64,000 nucleotides of DNA, taken from the NCBI GenBank assembly GCA_964534905.1, contig CAZHPZ010000001.1:37083-101082 (forward strand), given 5' to 3'. The position numbers and the translations under genes were made by a program. The notes under the pieces are model-generated. The model was not told the origin of the DNA. It did not search any database and saw only the letters and a program-made list of their open reading frames with translations. This document shows positions 7,484 to 16,181 of the stretch, piece after piece. Within the stretch, counting starts at the first letter, position 1. Each line of letters starts with the position of its first letter. Source of the stretch: RGIG4608 sp964534905 (GTDB lineage Bacteria > Bacillota > Clostridia > Oscillospirales > CAG-272).

Positions 7484-8560
7484 TTATTCCTCGTCATCGA
7501 CCTTTTTGCTGTGTATGAGCTTTACGTCGTCTCTGTGGTATATTTTAGGCGCTTCATCCTTGCCGTTAAGCTTGACCTTTATGTTTCCGGTGAGAGGACG
7601 GCTTTCTATTACCGTTCCTATTCCGTCCGCGGTCTTTACGGTGGAATCGACGGTAGGAGTTCTTGCTATTTCGTATTCGTACGTGTCGTGCTCATAACGC
7701 AGACAGCACATAAGTCTTCCGCAGGTTCCCGAAATTTTCGAGGAATTTAAGAAGAGTCCTTGCTCCTTTGCCATTTTGATGGATACCTGCACGAAGTCGG
7801 AGAGAAATGTCGCGCAGCAGAGAGGTCTGCCGCATGCACCGAGACCGCCGAGAATCTTTGCCTCGTCGCGTATTCCTATCTGACGAAGCTCTATTCTTGT
7901 TCTGAACACGGATGCGAGATCCTTAACAAGCTCACGGAAATCCACTCTGCCGGCGGATGTAAAGTAAAACAGGAGCTTACTGTTGTCAAAGGTGTACTGA
8001 GCATCTACAAGCTTCATATCAAGCTCGTGAGCCGCAATCTGCTTTAAGCAGACTGAGTACGCTTCCTTTTCCTTTTCAGTGTTGTCCTTGTTATGAATGA
8101 TATCCTCTGGCGTCGCTATGCGTATGACGGGGCGCAGAGGAGGTACTATTTCGGAGGCGCTCACAAGCTTGTTTGCTATAAATACCTCTCCGAATTCAAG
8201 TCCTCTTGCGGTGTCTACTATGGCATATTCACCCTTTTCGGCTTGTATTCCCTCGGGGGAAAAATAGTATACCTTTCCGACCTTTTTGAATCTTACGCCT
8301 ATTACCTCAACCTTTTCTTCGCTATCCTCGCTGTTTTCCGCCTGCGACTCTTCGACCGAGAGCTCCGGGAGCATATCGTTTATGATATCGGCTATTTCCT
8401 CCTCGGTACCGAATACAGCTTCATCAAGCTCCTCGCCAAGTTCTGCGGCTTCCGTTACCGCAGGCTCTTTTTTTGCATTGGGCTTGCCGTATCTGCGATG
8501 ATGCTTTTTGTTAAATTTTCTTTTTCCCTGATTATTATCCTTGTTTTGATTGTTTTCCAT
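7484..8560 (-). CDS. ricT: PSP1-domain protein RicT (YaaT)
   Basis: 358 residues. The N-terminal ~80 residues are charged and low-complexity (Asn/Lys then Glu-rich). The PSP1 core follows, with GGLGACGRPLCC and SGTCGRLMCCLRYE (roughly 245-295), whose cysteines bind Fe-S clusters in the RicAFT complex. In Bacillus this protein affects sporulation, competence and RNase Y-dependent RNA processing. It lies 18 bp downstream of holB in one transcription unit, as in Bacillus. Confidence 0.88.
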   Translation of the reverse strand: MENNQNKDNNQGKRKFNKKHHRRYGKPNAKKEPAVTEAAELGEELDEAVFGTEEEIADIINDMLPELSVEESQAENSEDSEEKVEVIGVRFKKVGKVYYFSPEGIQAEKGEYAIVDTARGLEFGEVFIANKLVSASEIVPPLRPVIRIATPEDIIHNKDNTEKEKEAYSVCLKQIAAHELDMKLVDAQYTFDNSKLLFYFTSAGRVDFRELVKDLASVFRTRIELRQIGIRDEAKILGGLGACGRPLCCATFLSDFVQVSIKMAKEQGLFLNSSKISGTCGRLMCCLRYEHDTYEYEIARTPTVDSTVKTADGIGTVIESRPLTGNIKVKLNGKDEAPKIYHRDDVKLIHSKKVDDEE

Positions 8561-8578
8561 ATTTACTCCATAAATTAT

Positions 8579-9616
8579 CTATATCAACTCGCTTAAAAAG
8601 CTTGTAACGGTCAACTTTACGTTTGCATTTCGCCGCAGAGCACTCTTAGCCTTTTCCGCACTTTCGATTATATCCGAGAGCCTTTTTGTCGAAAAGCTGT
8701 ATGAAAGCTCTTCAACGTATTCTCTGTCTGCGAAGAACAAAAGCGGCGCATTGTCGGATTTCTTCAGTGCCATAATATCGCGCAGAGCAATCTGCATCTG
8801 CGTCAGCTGCTCTATAACTCTCTCTCTTTCATCACGCTTTTGAGAAAATTGCGATAAAATTCGGGAGAAGCTTGCTGCGAGCGTTTTTGAGGCTATGGCT
8901 TCTATTATATCCTTTGTTTTTTGCCTTTCCTGCAATACATTCTTTCCATCACTTGAATTTATAAGCGAAAGAAGCTTGCCGATGCTACCCTCCGATGCCG
9001 CATAAAGCTCGTTGAATTCGTCCGGGGAACGGTTTATCAACGCATTTCCCGATGGCGAGCTGCTTGCAATGTAGCGCATAGCTTCGCTTTTTGTCGGTAC
9101 CTTCATTCTGAGAATGGGAGCGCGGCTCTTTATAGTTTCGAGAATGTTTTCCGCTACCTCGCACAGAAGTATGAATACGACATATGGCGGAGGCTCCTCA
9201 AGTGTAAGCAGAAGCGCATTTTGCGCTTGCGGAGTCATAGTGTGCGCGTCCTCGATTATATATATTTTATAGTCCTTGTCGTTTGGATATACCGATACGT
9301 CGTTCTTTATAAATCTTACCGATTCCACGCCGAGCGTGGCACGGTCCTTTTCTCTTGATATAAAGGTTACGTCTGCGGAATCACGGCTCAGTATTTTTCT
9401 GCAGGACGGGCATTTGCCGCAGGGGATACCCGTATGCTTATCCTCTTTTGCGTCACAGTTGAGCGCCGCGGCTATTTCAAGGGCGAGAGTATGCTTTCCT
9501 GTGCCCTTGTCCCCGAGCAAAATATATGCATGGGAGAGGGAAGAGCTCCTTATAGCGTCGGAGAAATAATTGCAAAGAGCGTCGTTTGCTATTATAGCCG
9601 AAAAATCCGTGTTCAT
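8579..9616 (-). CDS. holB: DNA polymerase III subunit delta'
   Basis: 345 residues from the ATG at 9616, preceded by GGAGGTATTGCAG. The promoter at 9648-9676 excludes a longer in-frame start at 9745. Walker-A-like GDKGTGKHT is at 35-43. C54, C66, C69 and C72 form the zinc module of clamp-loader subunits. The protein belongs to the clamp loader that places the beta clamp on DNA. The partner gene downstream is ricT, as in many Firmicutes. Confidence 0.9.
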   Translation of the reverse strand: MNTDFSAIIANDALCNYFSDAIRSSSLSHAYILLGDKGTGKHTLALEIAAALNCDAKEDKHTGIPCGKCPSCRKILSRDSADVTFISREKDRATLGVESVRFIKNDVSVYPNDKDYKIYIIEDAHTMTPQAQNALLLTLEEPPPYVVFILLCEVAENILETIKSRAPILRMKVPTKSEAMRYIASSSPSGNALINRSPDEFNELYAASEGSIGKLLSLINSSDGKNVLQERQKTKDIIEAIASKTLAASFSRILSQFSQKRDERERVIEQLTQMQIALRDIMALKKSDNAPLLFFADREYVEELSYSFSTKRLSDIIESAEKAKSALRRNANVKLTVTSFLSELI

Positions 9617-9647
9617 CTGCAATACCTCCGCAATGATATATACAATT

Positions 9648-9676
9648 ATTATAACAAATAAAGCCGACAATGTCAA
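9648..9676 (-). promoter_or_regulatory. holB promoter
   Basis: On the minus strand, TTGACA (9671-9676) and TATAAT (9648-9653) are separated by 17 bp. Confidence 0.85.
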
Positions 9677-9790
9677 TAGCGCAATAAAGCGGAAAATCGC
9701 GCAGACGCCGATTTTTTCGGATTGTGTAGTGAGCTTCGCCACCATATTTTGTGAAAAATAGCCAAAAAGGAAAAAATATTAAAAAAAGAC

Positions 9791-9819
9791 TTGAAAAAAG
9801 AGTGCATTCATACTATAAT
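9791..9819 (+). promoter_or_regulatory. Glycogen operon promoter
   Basis: TTGAAA (9791-9796), a 17-bp spacer and TATAAT (9814-9819). The leader to glgC is about 60 nt. No attenuator is visible. Confidence 0.85.
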
Positions 9820-9886
9820 GATAATGCAGTATTATGTCTGCTACAATATTATAATAAAATAAATGGTTATCAGGGAGGTTCTTGAT

Positions 9887-11071
9887 ATGTTCAAGAAAAA
9901 AGAATGTGTCGCCATGCTTCTGGCGGGCGGCCAAGGATCACGACTTTACGCACTTACCCAAAAAACCGCTAAACCCGCAGTGTCGTTCGGAGGCAAATTC
10001 AGAATTATCGATTTTCCTCTTTCGAACTGCATAAATTCAGGCGTTGATACCGTGGGTGTGCTTACGCAATATCAGCCCCTCGTTCTTAACGAATACATAG
10101 GAAACGGACTTCCGTGGGATCTTGACAGAACCTACGGCGGAGTTTCGATCCTGCCCCCGTATCAGGGACACAACGGAGCCGATTGGTATAAGGGAACGGC
10201 AAATGCGATTTATCAGAATCTTGAGTTTATCAAGAGATATTCCGCTGAATATGTTCTCATCCTCTCCGGTGACCATATCTACACTATGGATTATAACAAG
10301 ATGCTCGAATATCACAAATCTCACGGCGCCGACTGCACCATTGCCGTACTTTCCGTTCCTATGGAGGAGGCAAGCAGATTCGGTATTATGAGCGTAAATG
10401 AAGATAACTCCATATATAAATTTACAGAAAAGCCGAAGAATCCCGAAAGCAATCTCGCGTCTATGGGTATATATATATTCACGGCGCAGAAGCTTTACGA
10501 TTATTTGATCGCCGATGAGGCGGATCCGAATTCAAGCAACGACTTCGGAAAGAATATTATTCCCAATATGCTCGCAAACGGAGAAAAGATGTTTGCTTAC
10601 AATTTTGAGGGGTATTGGAAGGATGTCGGAACAATAAATTCTCTCTGGGAGGCAAATATGGATCTCCTCGGAGAAAAGCCCGTGCTTTCATTTGACGATA
10701 ATGAAAAAAGAGTGTTCTCACGTCACGAAAATGAGGCTCCGCAGTATATAGGCGTCGATGCGATAGTTGAAAATTCTTCTATCACAGAGGGATGTGAGAT
10801 ATACGGAACAGTCATCAATTCCGTTTTGGGATACGGCGTTACGGTAGAGAGAGGAGCTGTTGTCAAAGACAGCGTTCTTATGCATCACGTAACCGTCAGT
10901 GAGGGCGCACACGTGGAATATTCCATACTTGACTGCGATGTTACCGTAGGAAACGGTGCAACGGTTGGCAGACCTAAGGATGTTTCTCAAGGCATAACCG
11001 TTATCGGTGCCGACAGAACAGTCGGTGACGGTGAGGACGTGCCCGATAATAAAATGATATATTCTGAATAA
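9887..11071 (+). CDS. glgC: Glucose-1-phosphate adenylyltransferase, catalytic subunit
   Basis: 394 residues from the ATG at 9887, with GGGAGG 8 bp upstream; an in-frame ATG at 9863 lacks such a site. It makes ADP-glucose from ATP and glucose-1-phosphate, the committed step of glycogen synthesis. It shows the nucleotide-binding LLAGGQGSRL, WYKGTANAIYQN, LSGDHIY and EKP motifs, and a C-terminal left-handed beta-helix of hexapeptide repeats. It is first in the operon, with 12 bp before glgD. Confidence 0.95.
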   Translation: MFKKKECVAMLLAGGQGSRLYALTQKTAKPAVSFGGKFRIIDFPLSNCINSGVDTVGVLTQYQPLVLNEYIGNGLPWDLDRTYGGVSILPPYQGHNGADWYKGTANAIYQNLEFIKRYSAEYVLILSGDHIYTMDYNKMLEYHKSHGADCTIAVLSVPMEEASRFGIMSVNEDNSIYKFTEKPKNPESNLASMGIYIFTAQKLYDYLIADEADPNSSNDFGKNIIPNMLANGEKMFAYNFEGYWKDVGTINSLWEANMDLLGEKPVLSFDDNEKRVFSRHENEAPQYIGVDAIVENSSITEGCEIYGTVINSVLGYGVTVERGAVVKDSVLMHHVTVSEGAHVEYSILDCDVTVGNGATVGRPKDVSQGITVIGADRTVGDGEDVPDNKMIYSE

Positions 11072-11083
11072 AGGAGCGAAGAT

Positions 11084-12220
11084 ATGAAAGCAGCTGGACT
11101 TATTTTTTCAAATGTACACGACGCATCTATTCCCGAGCTTACAAAGCCGAGAACAACGGCAAGCATTCCCTTCGGAGGAAGATATCGCCTTATAGATTTC
11201 GCTCTTTCCAATATGGTTAATTCCAATATCACGAACGTAGGTCTCGTAACGCATAATAATTATTCGTCACTTCTTGACCATATAGGTACGGGAAAGGACT
11301 GGGACCTTGCACGCCGTTCGGGAGGAATAAGAATACTTCCTCCGTTCATAACGAGCGGATCGCACGGCGGCGATGTGCTTTATTCCACAAGACTTGAGGC
11401 ACTTATCGGTGTTAAGCACTTTATCGAGCATTGCGGAGCGGATAATATTATTATTACCGACTGCAATATGATATGCAATATCGATTTTACGGACGCACTC
11501 AAGGCGCATATTGCAAATGACGCGGATATAACCGTTATTACCAAGCTTGTAAATACGGAAGAGCTTAAATTCCCGCTTGACAAGTATATAAAGATTGTTA
11601 CAAGCAACGAAAGCGGAGAAATAGTCGGATATGAGTCTTATGATGCTCACACCGGCAAGCTTCGTATAAATACAAATATGATGATAGTTAAGCGTTCTTA
11701 CCTGCTTGACGTTATCAATCAGTCCGAGTCACGCGGATATAAGAGCTTTTCAAGAGATGTTATAATTCGCAATCTCGGAAAGCACAGATATTTTGCGTTT
11801 GAGTATGACGGATATTTCAATTATATCGACTCTATGCAAAAATATTTCTTCTGCAATATGAAGATGCTTGATCCCTCAAAGAGAGATCTTGTGTTCCGTG
11901 TTAAGAACAGACCCGTTTACACAAAGGTCAGAAATTCCTCTCCAACGAGATATACGGAGAGTGCCAAGGTTAGAAATTCAATTGTTGCCGACGGCTGCGT
12001 TATAGAGGGTGTGGTTGAAAATTCCATACTTTTCAGAGGAGTTAAGGTCGGAAAGGGAACTGTTGTAAAAAATTCGATACTTTTGCAGAATACATATACA
12101 GGTGACGATGTTTATCTTAACTGCGTCGTTACCGATAAGGACGTAACGATAAAGGACGGAAAGATGCTTTCCGGTCACGAAACGCTTCCTTTCTTCATCG
12201 GAAAGGGAACTACTGTTTAA
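11084..12220 (+). CDS. glgD: Glucose-1-phosphate adenylyltransferase regulatory subunit GlgD
   Basis: 378 residues. It aligns with GlgC overall (SIPFGGRYRLIDFALSN, then a C-terminal beta-helix). At its N-terminus it lacks the GGxGxRL pyrophosphorylase loop, showing GLIFSNVHD instead. That is the hallmark of GlgD, the non-catalytic partner in Firmicutes. It probably forms a heterotetramer with GlgC and sets its activity. Confidence 0.93.
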   Translation: MKAAGLIFSNVHDASIPELTKPRTTASIPFGGRYRLIDFALSNMVNSNITNVGLVTHNNYSSLLDHIGTGKDWDLARRSGGIRILPPFITSGSHGGDVLYSTRLEALIGVKHFIEHCGADNIIITDCNMICNIDFTDALKAHIANDADITVITKLVNTEELKFPLDKYIKIVTSNESGEIVGYESYDAHTGKLRINTNMMIVKRSYLLDVINQSESRGYKSFSRDVIIRNLGKHRYFAFEYDGYFNYIDSMQKYFFCNMKMLDPSKRDLVFRVKNRPVYTKVRNSSPTRYTESAKVRNSIVADGCVIEGVVENSILFRGVKVGKGTVVKNSILLQNTYTGDDVYLNCVVTDKDVTIKDGKMLSGHETLPFFIGKGTTV

Positions 12221-12267
12221 ATCTCCTACCTGCGCATTTATAAAAAATTGATTAAAGGAGAAGCAAA

Positions 12268-13710
12268 ATGAGAAAAATTTTATTTGTAGGCTCCGAGGTA
12301 ATGCCGTTTGCGGCAACCGGAGGACTCGGCGATGTTCTCGGCTCACTTCCGACAGCACTCAAGAGAGACCGCGGAGACGATGTTGACGTCAGAGTGGTTA
12401 TGCCTCTTTACGACGCGATATCCGATGAATGGAGATCGCAGATGAAGCAGGAGGCTGTGTTCAATCTTCAGCTTTCGTGGCGTAATCTCTATTGCGGAGT
12501 TTTCAGTCTTGTAAAGGACGGGGTGACCTATTACTTCATAGATAACGAATATTATTTCAAGAGAGGAAAGCTTTACGGCTTTGACGACGAGGCGGAGAGA
12601 TATGCATTTTTCTGCAAGGCGTCAATAGAGATGCTCTGCCATATAGGCTTTTATCCCGACATTCTTCACGCACACGATTGGCAGGCGGCTCTTTCACTTA
12701 CCTACCTGAATTTTGAGTATCGTTGGAGAAGAGAATATCAGAATATCAGGACTGTTTTCACAATTCATAATATAGAATATCAGGGACAGTTCCCGCATAA
12801 TGTCGTAGGATTTGTTTTCGGCTTCGGACATTCCGATTATCTTGACTATAACGGTTGCATAAATCTTATGAAATGTGCTATCGAGATGGCTGATATCGTC
12901 AGCACGGTAAGCCCGAGATATGCGGAGGAGATAAGAAGCGACGAATATTCTCACGGTCTTGCTCCCATTCTGAACAAGAATGCGCATAAGCTTACCGGTA
13001 TTCTCAACGGTATAGATTACGATTATTATAATCCGCTTAACGACAAGGTGATTTGCAAAAATTACGGAGCGGGCGATATTGCCGATAAGAGAATTAATAA
13101 AACAGAGCTTCAGAAGAGCGTAGGCTTGCCCGTAAGAGAGGATGTTCCGCTGATTGCCATAATTTCGAGACTCGCATCTCACAAGGGAATAGATCTGATA
13201 AGAGATATTGCGTACAGGCTCGTCGATAATAACGATGTTCAGCTCGTTATTCTCGGAAAGGGTGAGGCACAGTATGAGGGATTTTTCTCCGAGCTTGAAA
13301 GAAACAGACCCGACAAGGTTCGCGCTCTTTTGATGTACGACAGAGATCTTTCGAAGCGTCTTTATGCCGCCGCGGATTTGTTCCTTATGCCGTCGAAGAG
13401 CGAGCCCTGCGGACTTTCGCAGATGATCGCGTCACGCTACGGAGCAATTCCCGTAGTAAGAGAAACAGGAGGTCTTTACGACTCCATAAAGGGCTATTGG
13501 TTGCTTAACGGCACCATACTCGGCAACGGATTTACCTTTGCCAATTATTCGTCTGATGAGCTTTACGAGCGCACATGCGCCGCACTTGAGCTTTATTATA
13601 ACAAGGATCTGTACCCGATGTTTGTAAGGAAGATTATGAACACCGATTTCTCATGGGACACATCCGCAAAAAAATACAATATGCTTTATGACAGAATAAG
13701 AAGCATATAA
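12268..13710 (+). CDS. glgA: Glycogen synthase (ADP-glucose)
   Basis: 480 residues, the normal length for a GT5 synthase, with an AAAGGAG site. It transfers glucose from ADP-glucose to an alpha-1,4-glucan. The N-terminal domain has the synthase loop in the form ATGGLGDV, and HDWQAA follows near residue 135. The C-terminal domain has LMPSKSEPCGLSQM with the catalytic E-x7-E region. The lysine that usually opens the KTGGL motif is alanine here. It lies between glgD and glgP. Confidence 0.93.
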   Translation: MRKILFVGSEVMPFAATGGLGDVLGSLPTALKRDRGDDVDVRVVMPLYDAISDEWRSQMKQEAVFNLQLSWRNLYCGVFSLVKDGVTYYFIDNEYYFKRGKLYGFDDEAERYAFFCKASIEMLCHIGFYPDILHAHDWQAALSLTYLNFEYRWRREYQNIRTVFTIHNIEYQGQFPHNVVGFVFGFGHSDYLDYNGCINLMKCAIEMADIVSTVSPRYAEEIRSDEYSHGLAPILNKNAHKLTGILNGIDYDYYNPLNDKVICKNYGAGDIADKRINKTELQKSVGLPVREDVPLIAIISRLASHKGIDLIRDIAYRLVDNNDVQLVILGKGEAQYEGFFSELERNRPDKVRALLMYDRDLSKRLYAAADLFLMPSKSEPCGLSQMIASRYGAIPVVRETGGLYDSIKGYWLLNGTILGNGFTFANYSSDELYERTCAALELYYNKDLYPMFVRKIMNTDFSWDTSAKKYNMLYDRIRSI

Positions 13711-13739
13711 TCGCAAAACCTATTTATTTTGGAGGACAC

Positions 13740-16175
13740 ATGAATTACCAACCCACAGTGAACGAAATCACAGAAAATTTAGAGGGCAAGCTTGCCCGTT
13801 ACTTCGGCTGTACATCGGCTGAAGCGACGAGAGACCAGATGTACAAGGCTGCCGCTATGACCGTTAAGGATATTCTCACGGCAAAAAGAGGAGAATATAA
13901 AAAGCAGGTCAATGAGGCGGGCGGTAAGAGAGTATACTATATGTGTATGGAATTCCTTCTCGGAAGATCTCTCAAGACCAACCTTTGCAATCTCGGACTT
14001 GCCGAAAACTATAAAGAATCTCTCAAGGGACTCGGATTTGATCTCGACGATCTTTACGAGTGTGAGCCTGACGCAGGACTCGGAAACGGCGGTCTCGGAA
14101 GACTTGCAGCCTGCTTTATGGACTCCCTTTCATCTCTCGACTACCCCGCAACAGGATTTTCGCTTTGCTATGAGTACGGTTTGTTCAAGCAGATGATCGT
14201 TGACGGCACTCAGATTGAGTTGCCCGATGTATGGCTTCCCGGCGGTGAGGTATGGCTCACACCGAGAACCGACAGAGTTTTCAGAGTAAGACTCGGCGGT
14301 CATGTCCGTGAAGAATGGCGTGAGGATCATATGGAGGTTATATACGAGAATTGCGACGAATTCGAAGCATTCCCCTATGATATGATGATCTCCGGCGCGG
14401 ATTCGCACGCAGTATCTCAGCTTCGTCTTTGGAAAGCAAGAGATATTAATAATAATTTCAATATGGGACTTTTCTCTCAGGGACAGTATGCGAGAGCGCT
14501 TGAAAAGAGCACCAGCGCAGAAGCTCTGACTAAGGTTCTTTATCCCTCCGATAACCATACAGAGGGTAAAATACTTCGTCTTACACAGCAGTATTTCCTT
14601 GTATCCGCGTCTATGCAGAGCATTATTCGCGACCATATGGCTGTTTACGGAACTCTCGACAATTTTGCGGATAAGGTTGCTATCCATATTAACGATACAC
14701 ACCCCGCACTTTGTATCCCCGAGCTTATGAGAATATTCCTTGACGATTATCACTTCTCTTGGGAAAGAGCGTGGGATACTGTACAGAAGGTAGTATCTTA
14801 TACTAACCATACAGTACTTCCCGAGGCTCTTGAAACATGGAATGAGGATATATTCCAGTTCCAGCTCCCGAGAATTCATCAGATAATCAAGGAGATTAAC
14901 GAACGCTTCTGCAAGGAGGCTTGGAACGCATTCCCCGGTAACTGGGATAAGATATCCAAGCTCAGCGTTATCGGATACGGTCAGGTCAGAATGGCTAACC
15001 TTTCCGTAATAGGATCTCACTCCGTTAACGGCGTTTCAAAGCTTCACTCCGAGATACTCAAGGATAATACCTTTAAGGATTTCTATAAGATGTATCCCGA
15101 CAGATTCGATAACGTAACCAACGGTATCGCACACAGAAGATGGCTTTGCTACTCCAATCCCAAGCTTTCCGCTCTTCTTGACGAATGCATAGGTACAGGA
15201 TACAGACATGAGCCCGAGCAGCTTGCCGAGTTCGCAAAATATGCCGATGATAAGGCTGTTCTTGAGCAGCTTCGTGCAATCAAGCACGAAAACAAGAAGT
15301 ACTTTGCGGAGCTTGTATATAAAAAGACAGGCAGAGCACTTGATACTCATTCGGTATTCGACGTGCAGATCAAGCGCTTGCACGAGTACAAGCGTCAGCT
15401 CCTCAATGCACTTAATATCATCAACCTTTATATTGATCTTAAGGAAAATCCCAATCTTGACGTTCAGCCTCAGACATTCCTCTTCGGAGCAAAAGCGGCT
15501 CCAGGATATCAGATGGCTAAGGAGATTATTAAGCTTATATGCTTTATCAGCCGCGAGATAGATCAGGATCCCGTTATACGTCAGAAGCTTCGCGTCGTAT
15601 TCCTTGAGGATTACAACGTAAGCATGGCAGAGGCACTTATCCCCTCGGCTGAAATAAGCCAGCAGATTTCTCTTGCGGGTAAGGAAGCGAGCGGAACGGG
15701 CTGCATGAAGCTTATGATGAACGGTGCTCTTACCATAGGTACGCTTGACGGAGCTAATATCGAGATGCTTGCAGCAGCCGGTAAGGATAATATGTATATC
15801 TTCGGTCTTACTGCCAAGGAGGTCGAGGAGATCTGGGCAAGAGGCTATCACTCCAATGAATTCTATGCAAATAACGACAGACTCAATAAGATAATCGATT
15901 ACCTTAACAGAGGATTTGCAGGTCAGTCGTTTGCCAATATTTCGAGATATCTTCTTACGGGTATGGGTGTAGCCGATCCGTTTATGTGCCTTGCTGACTT
16001 TGAGTCGTATCGTACAACTCACGACAGAATGATCGCGGATTATGCAAATAAAGAAAAGTGGAACAGAATGTCGCTTCTCAATATCGCAAATTCCGGATTC
16101 TTTGCAGCTGACAGAAGTATTGAGGAATATGCAGATAAATTCTGGAATCTCAAAAAAATTCCCGATAATAAATAA
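13740..16175 (+). CDS. glgP: Glycogen/alpha-glucan phosphorylase
   Basis: 811 residues, standard for GT35, with a GGAGG site before the ATG. It releases glucose-1-phosphate from glycogen ends using phosphate. Landmarks are ECEPDAGLGNGGLGRLAACF near residue 105 and the pyridoxal-phosphate region EASGTGCMKLMMNGA near residue 650, whose lysine binds the cofactor. Having synthesis and breakdown genes in one operon implies that control is at enzyme level. Confidence 0.95.
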   Translation: MNYQPTVNEITENLEGKLARYFGCTSAEATRDQMYKAAAMTVKDILTAKRGEYKKQVNEAGGKRVYYMCMEFLLGRSLKTNLCNLGLAENYKESLKGLGFDLDDLYECEPDAGLGNGGLGRLAACFMDSLSSLDYPATGFSLCYEYGLFKQMIVDGTQIELPDVWLPGGEVWLTPRTDRVFRVRLGGHVREEWREDHMEVIYENCDEFEAFPYDMMISGADSHAVSQLRLWKARDINNNFNMGLFSQGQYARALEKSTSAEALTKVLYPSDNHTEGKILRLTQQYFLVSASMQSIIRDHMAVYGTLDNFADKVAIHINDTHPALCIPELMRIFLDDYHFSWERAWDTVQKVVSYTNHTVLPEALETWNEDIFQFQLPRIHQIIKEINERFCKEAWNAFPGNWDKISKLSVIGYGQVRMANLSVIGSHSVNGVSKLHSEILKDNTFKDFYKMYPDRFDNVTNGIAHRRWLCYSNPKLSALLDECIGTGYRHEPEQLAEFAKYADDKAVLEQLRAIKHENKKYFAELVYKKTGRALDTHSVFDVQIKRLHEYKRQLLNALNIINLYIDLKENPNLDVQPQTFLFGAKAAPGYQMAKEIIKLICFISREIDQDPVIRQKLRVVFLEDYNVSMAEALIPSAEISQQISLAGKEASGTGCMKLMMNGALTIGTLDGANIEMLAAAGKDNMYIFGLTAKEVEEIWARGYHSNEFYANNDRLNKIIDYLNRGFAGQSFANISRYLLTGMGVADPFMCLADFESYRTTHDRMIADYANKEKWNRMSLLNIANSGFFAADRSIEEYADKFWNLKKIPDNK

Positions 16176-16181
16176 TATAAA

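Noticed and set aside
14130..16022. Long open frames (296 and 328 codons) on the minus strand opposite glgP
   Set aside because: They are antisense shadows of a strongly conserved phosphorylase gene, have no ribosome sites and encode no recognisable motifs.
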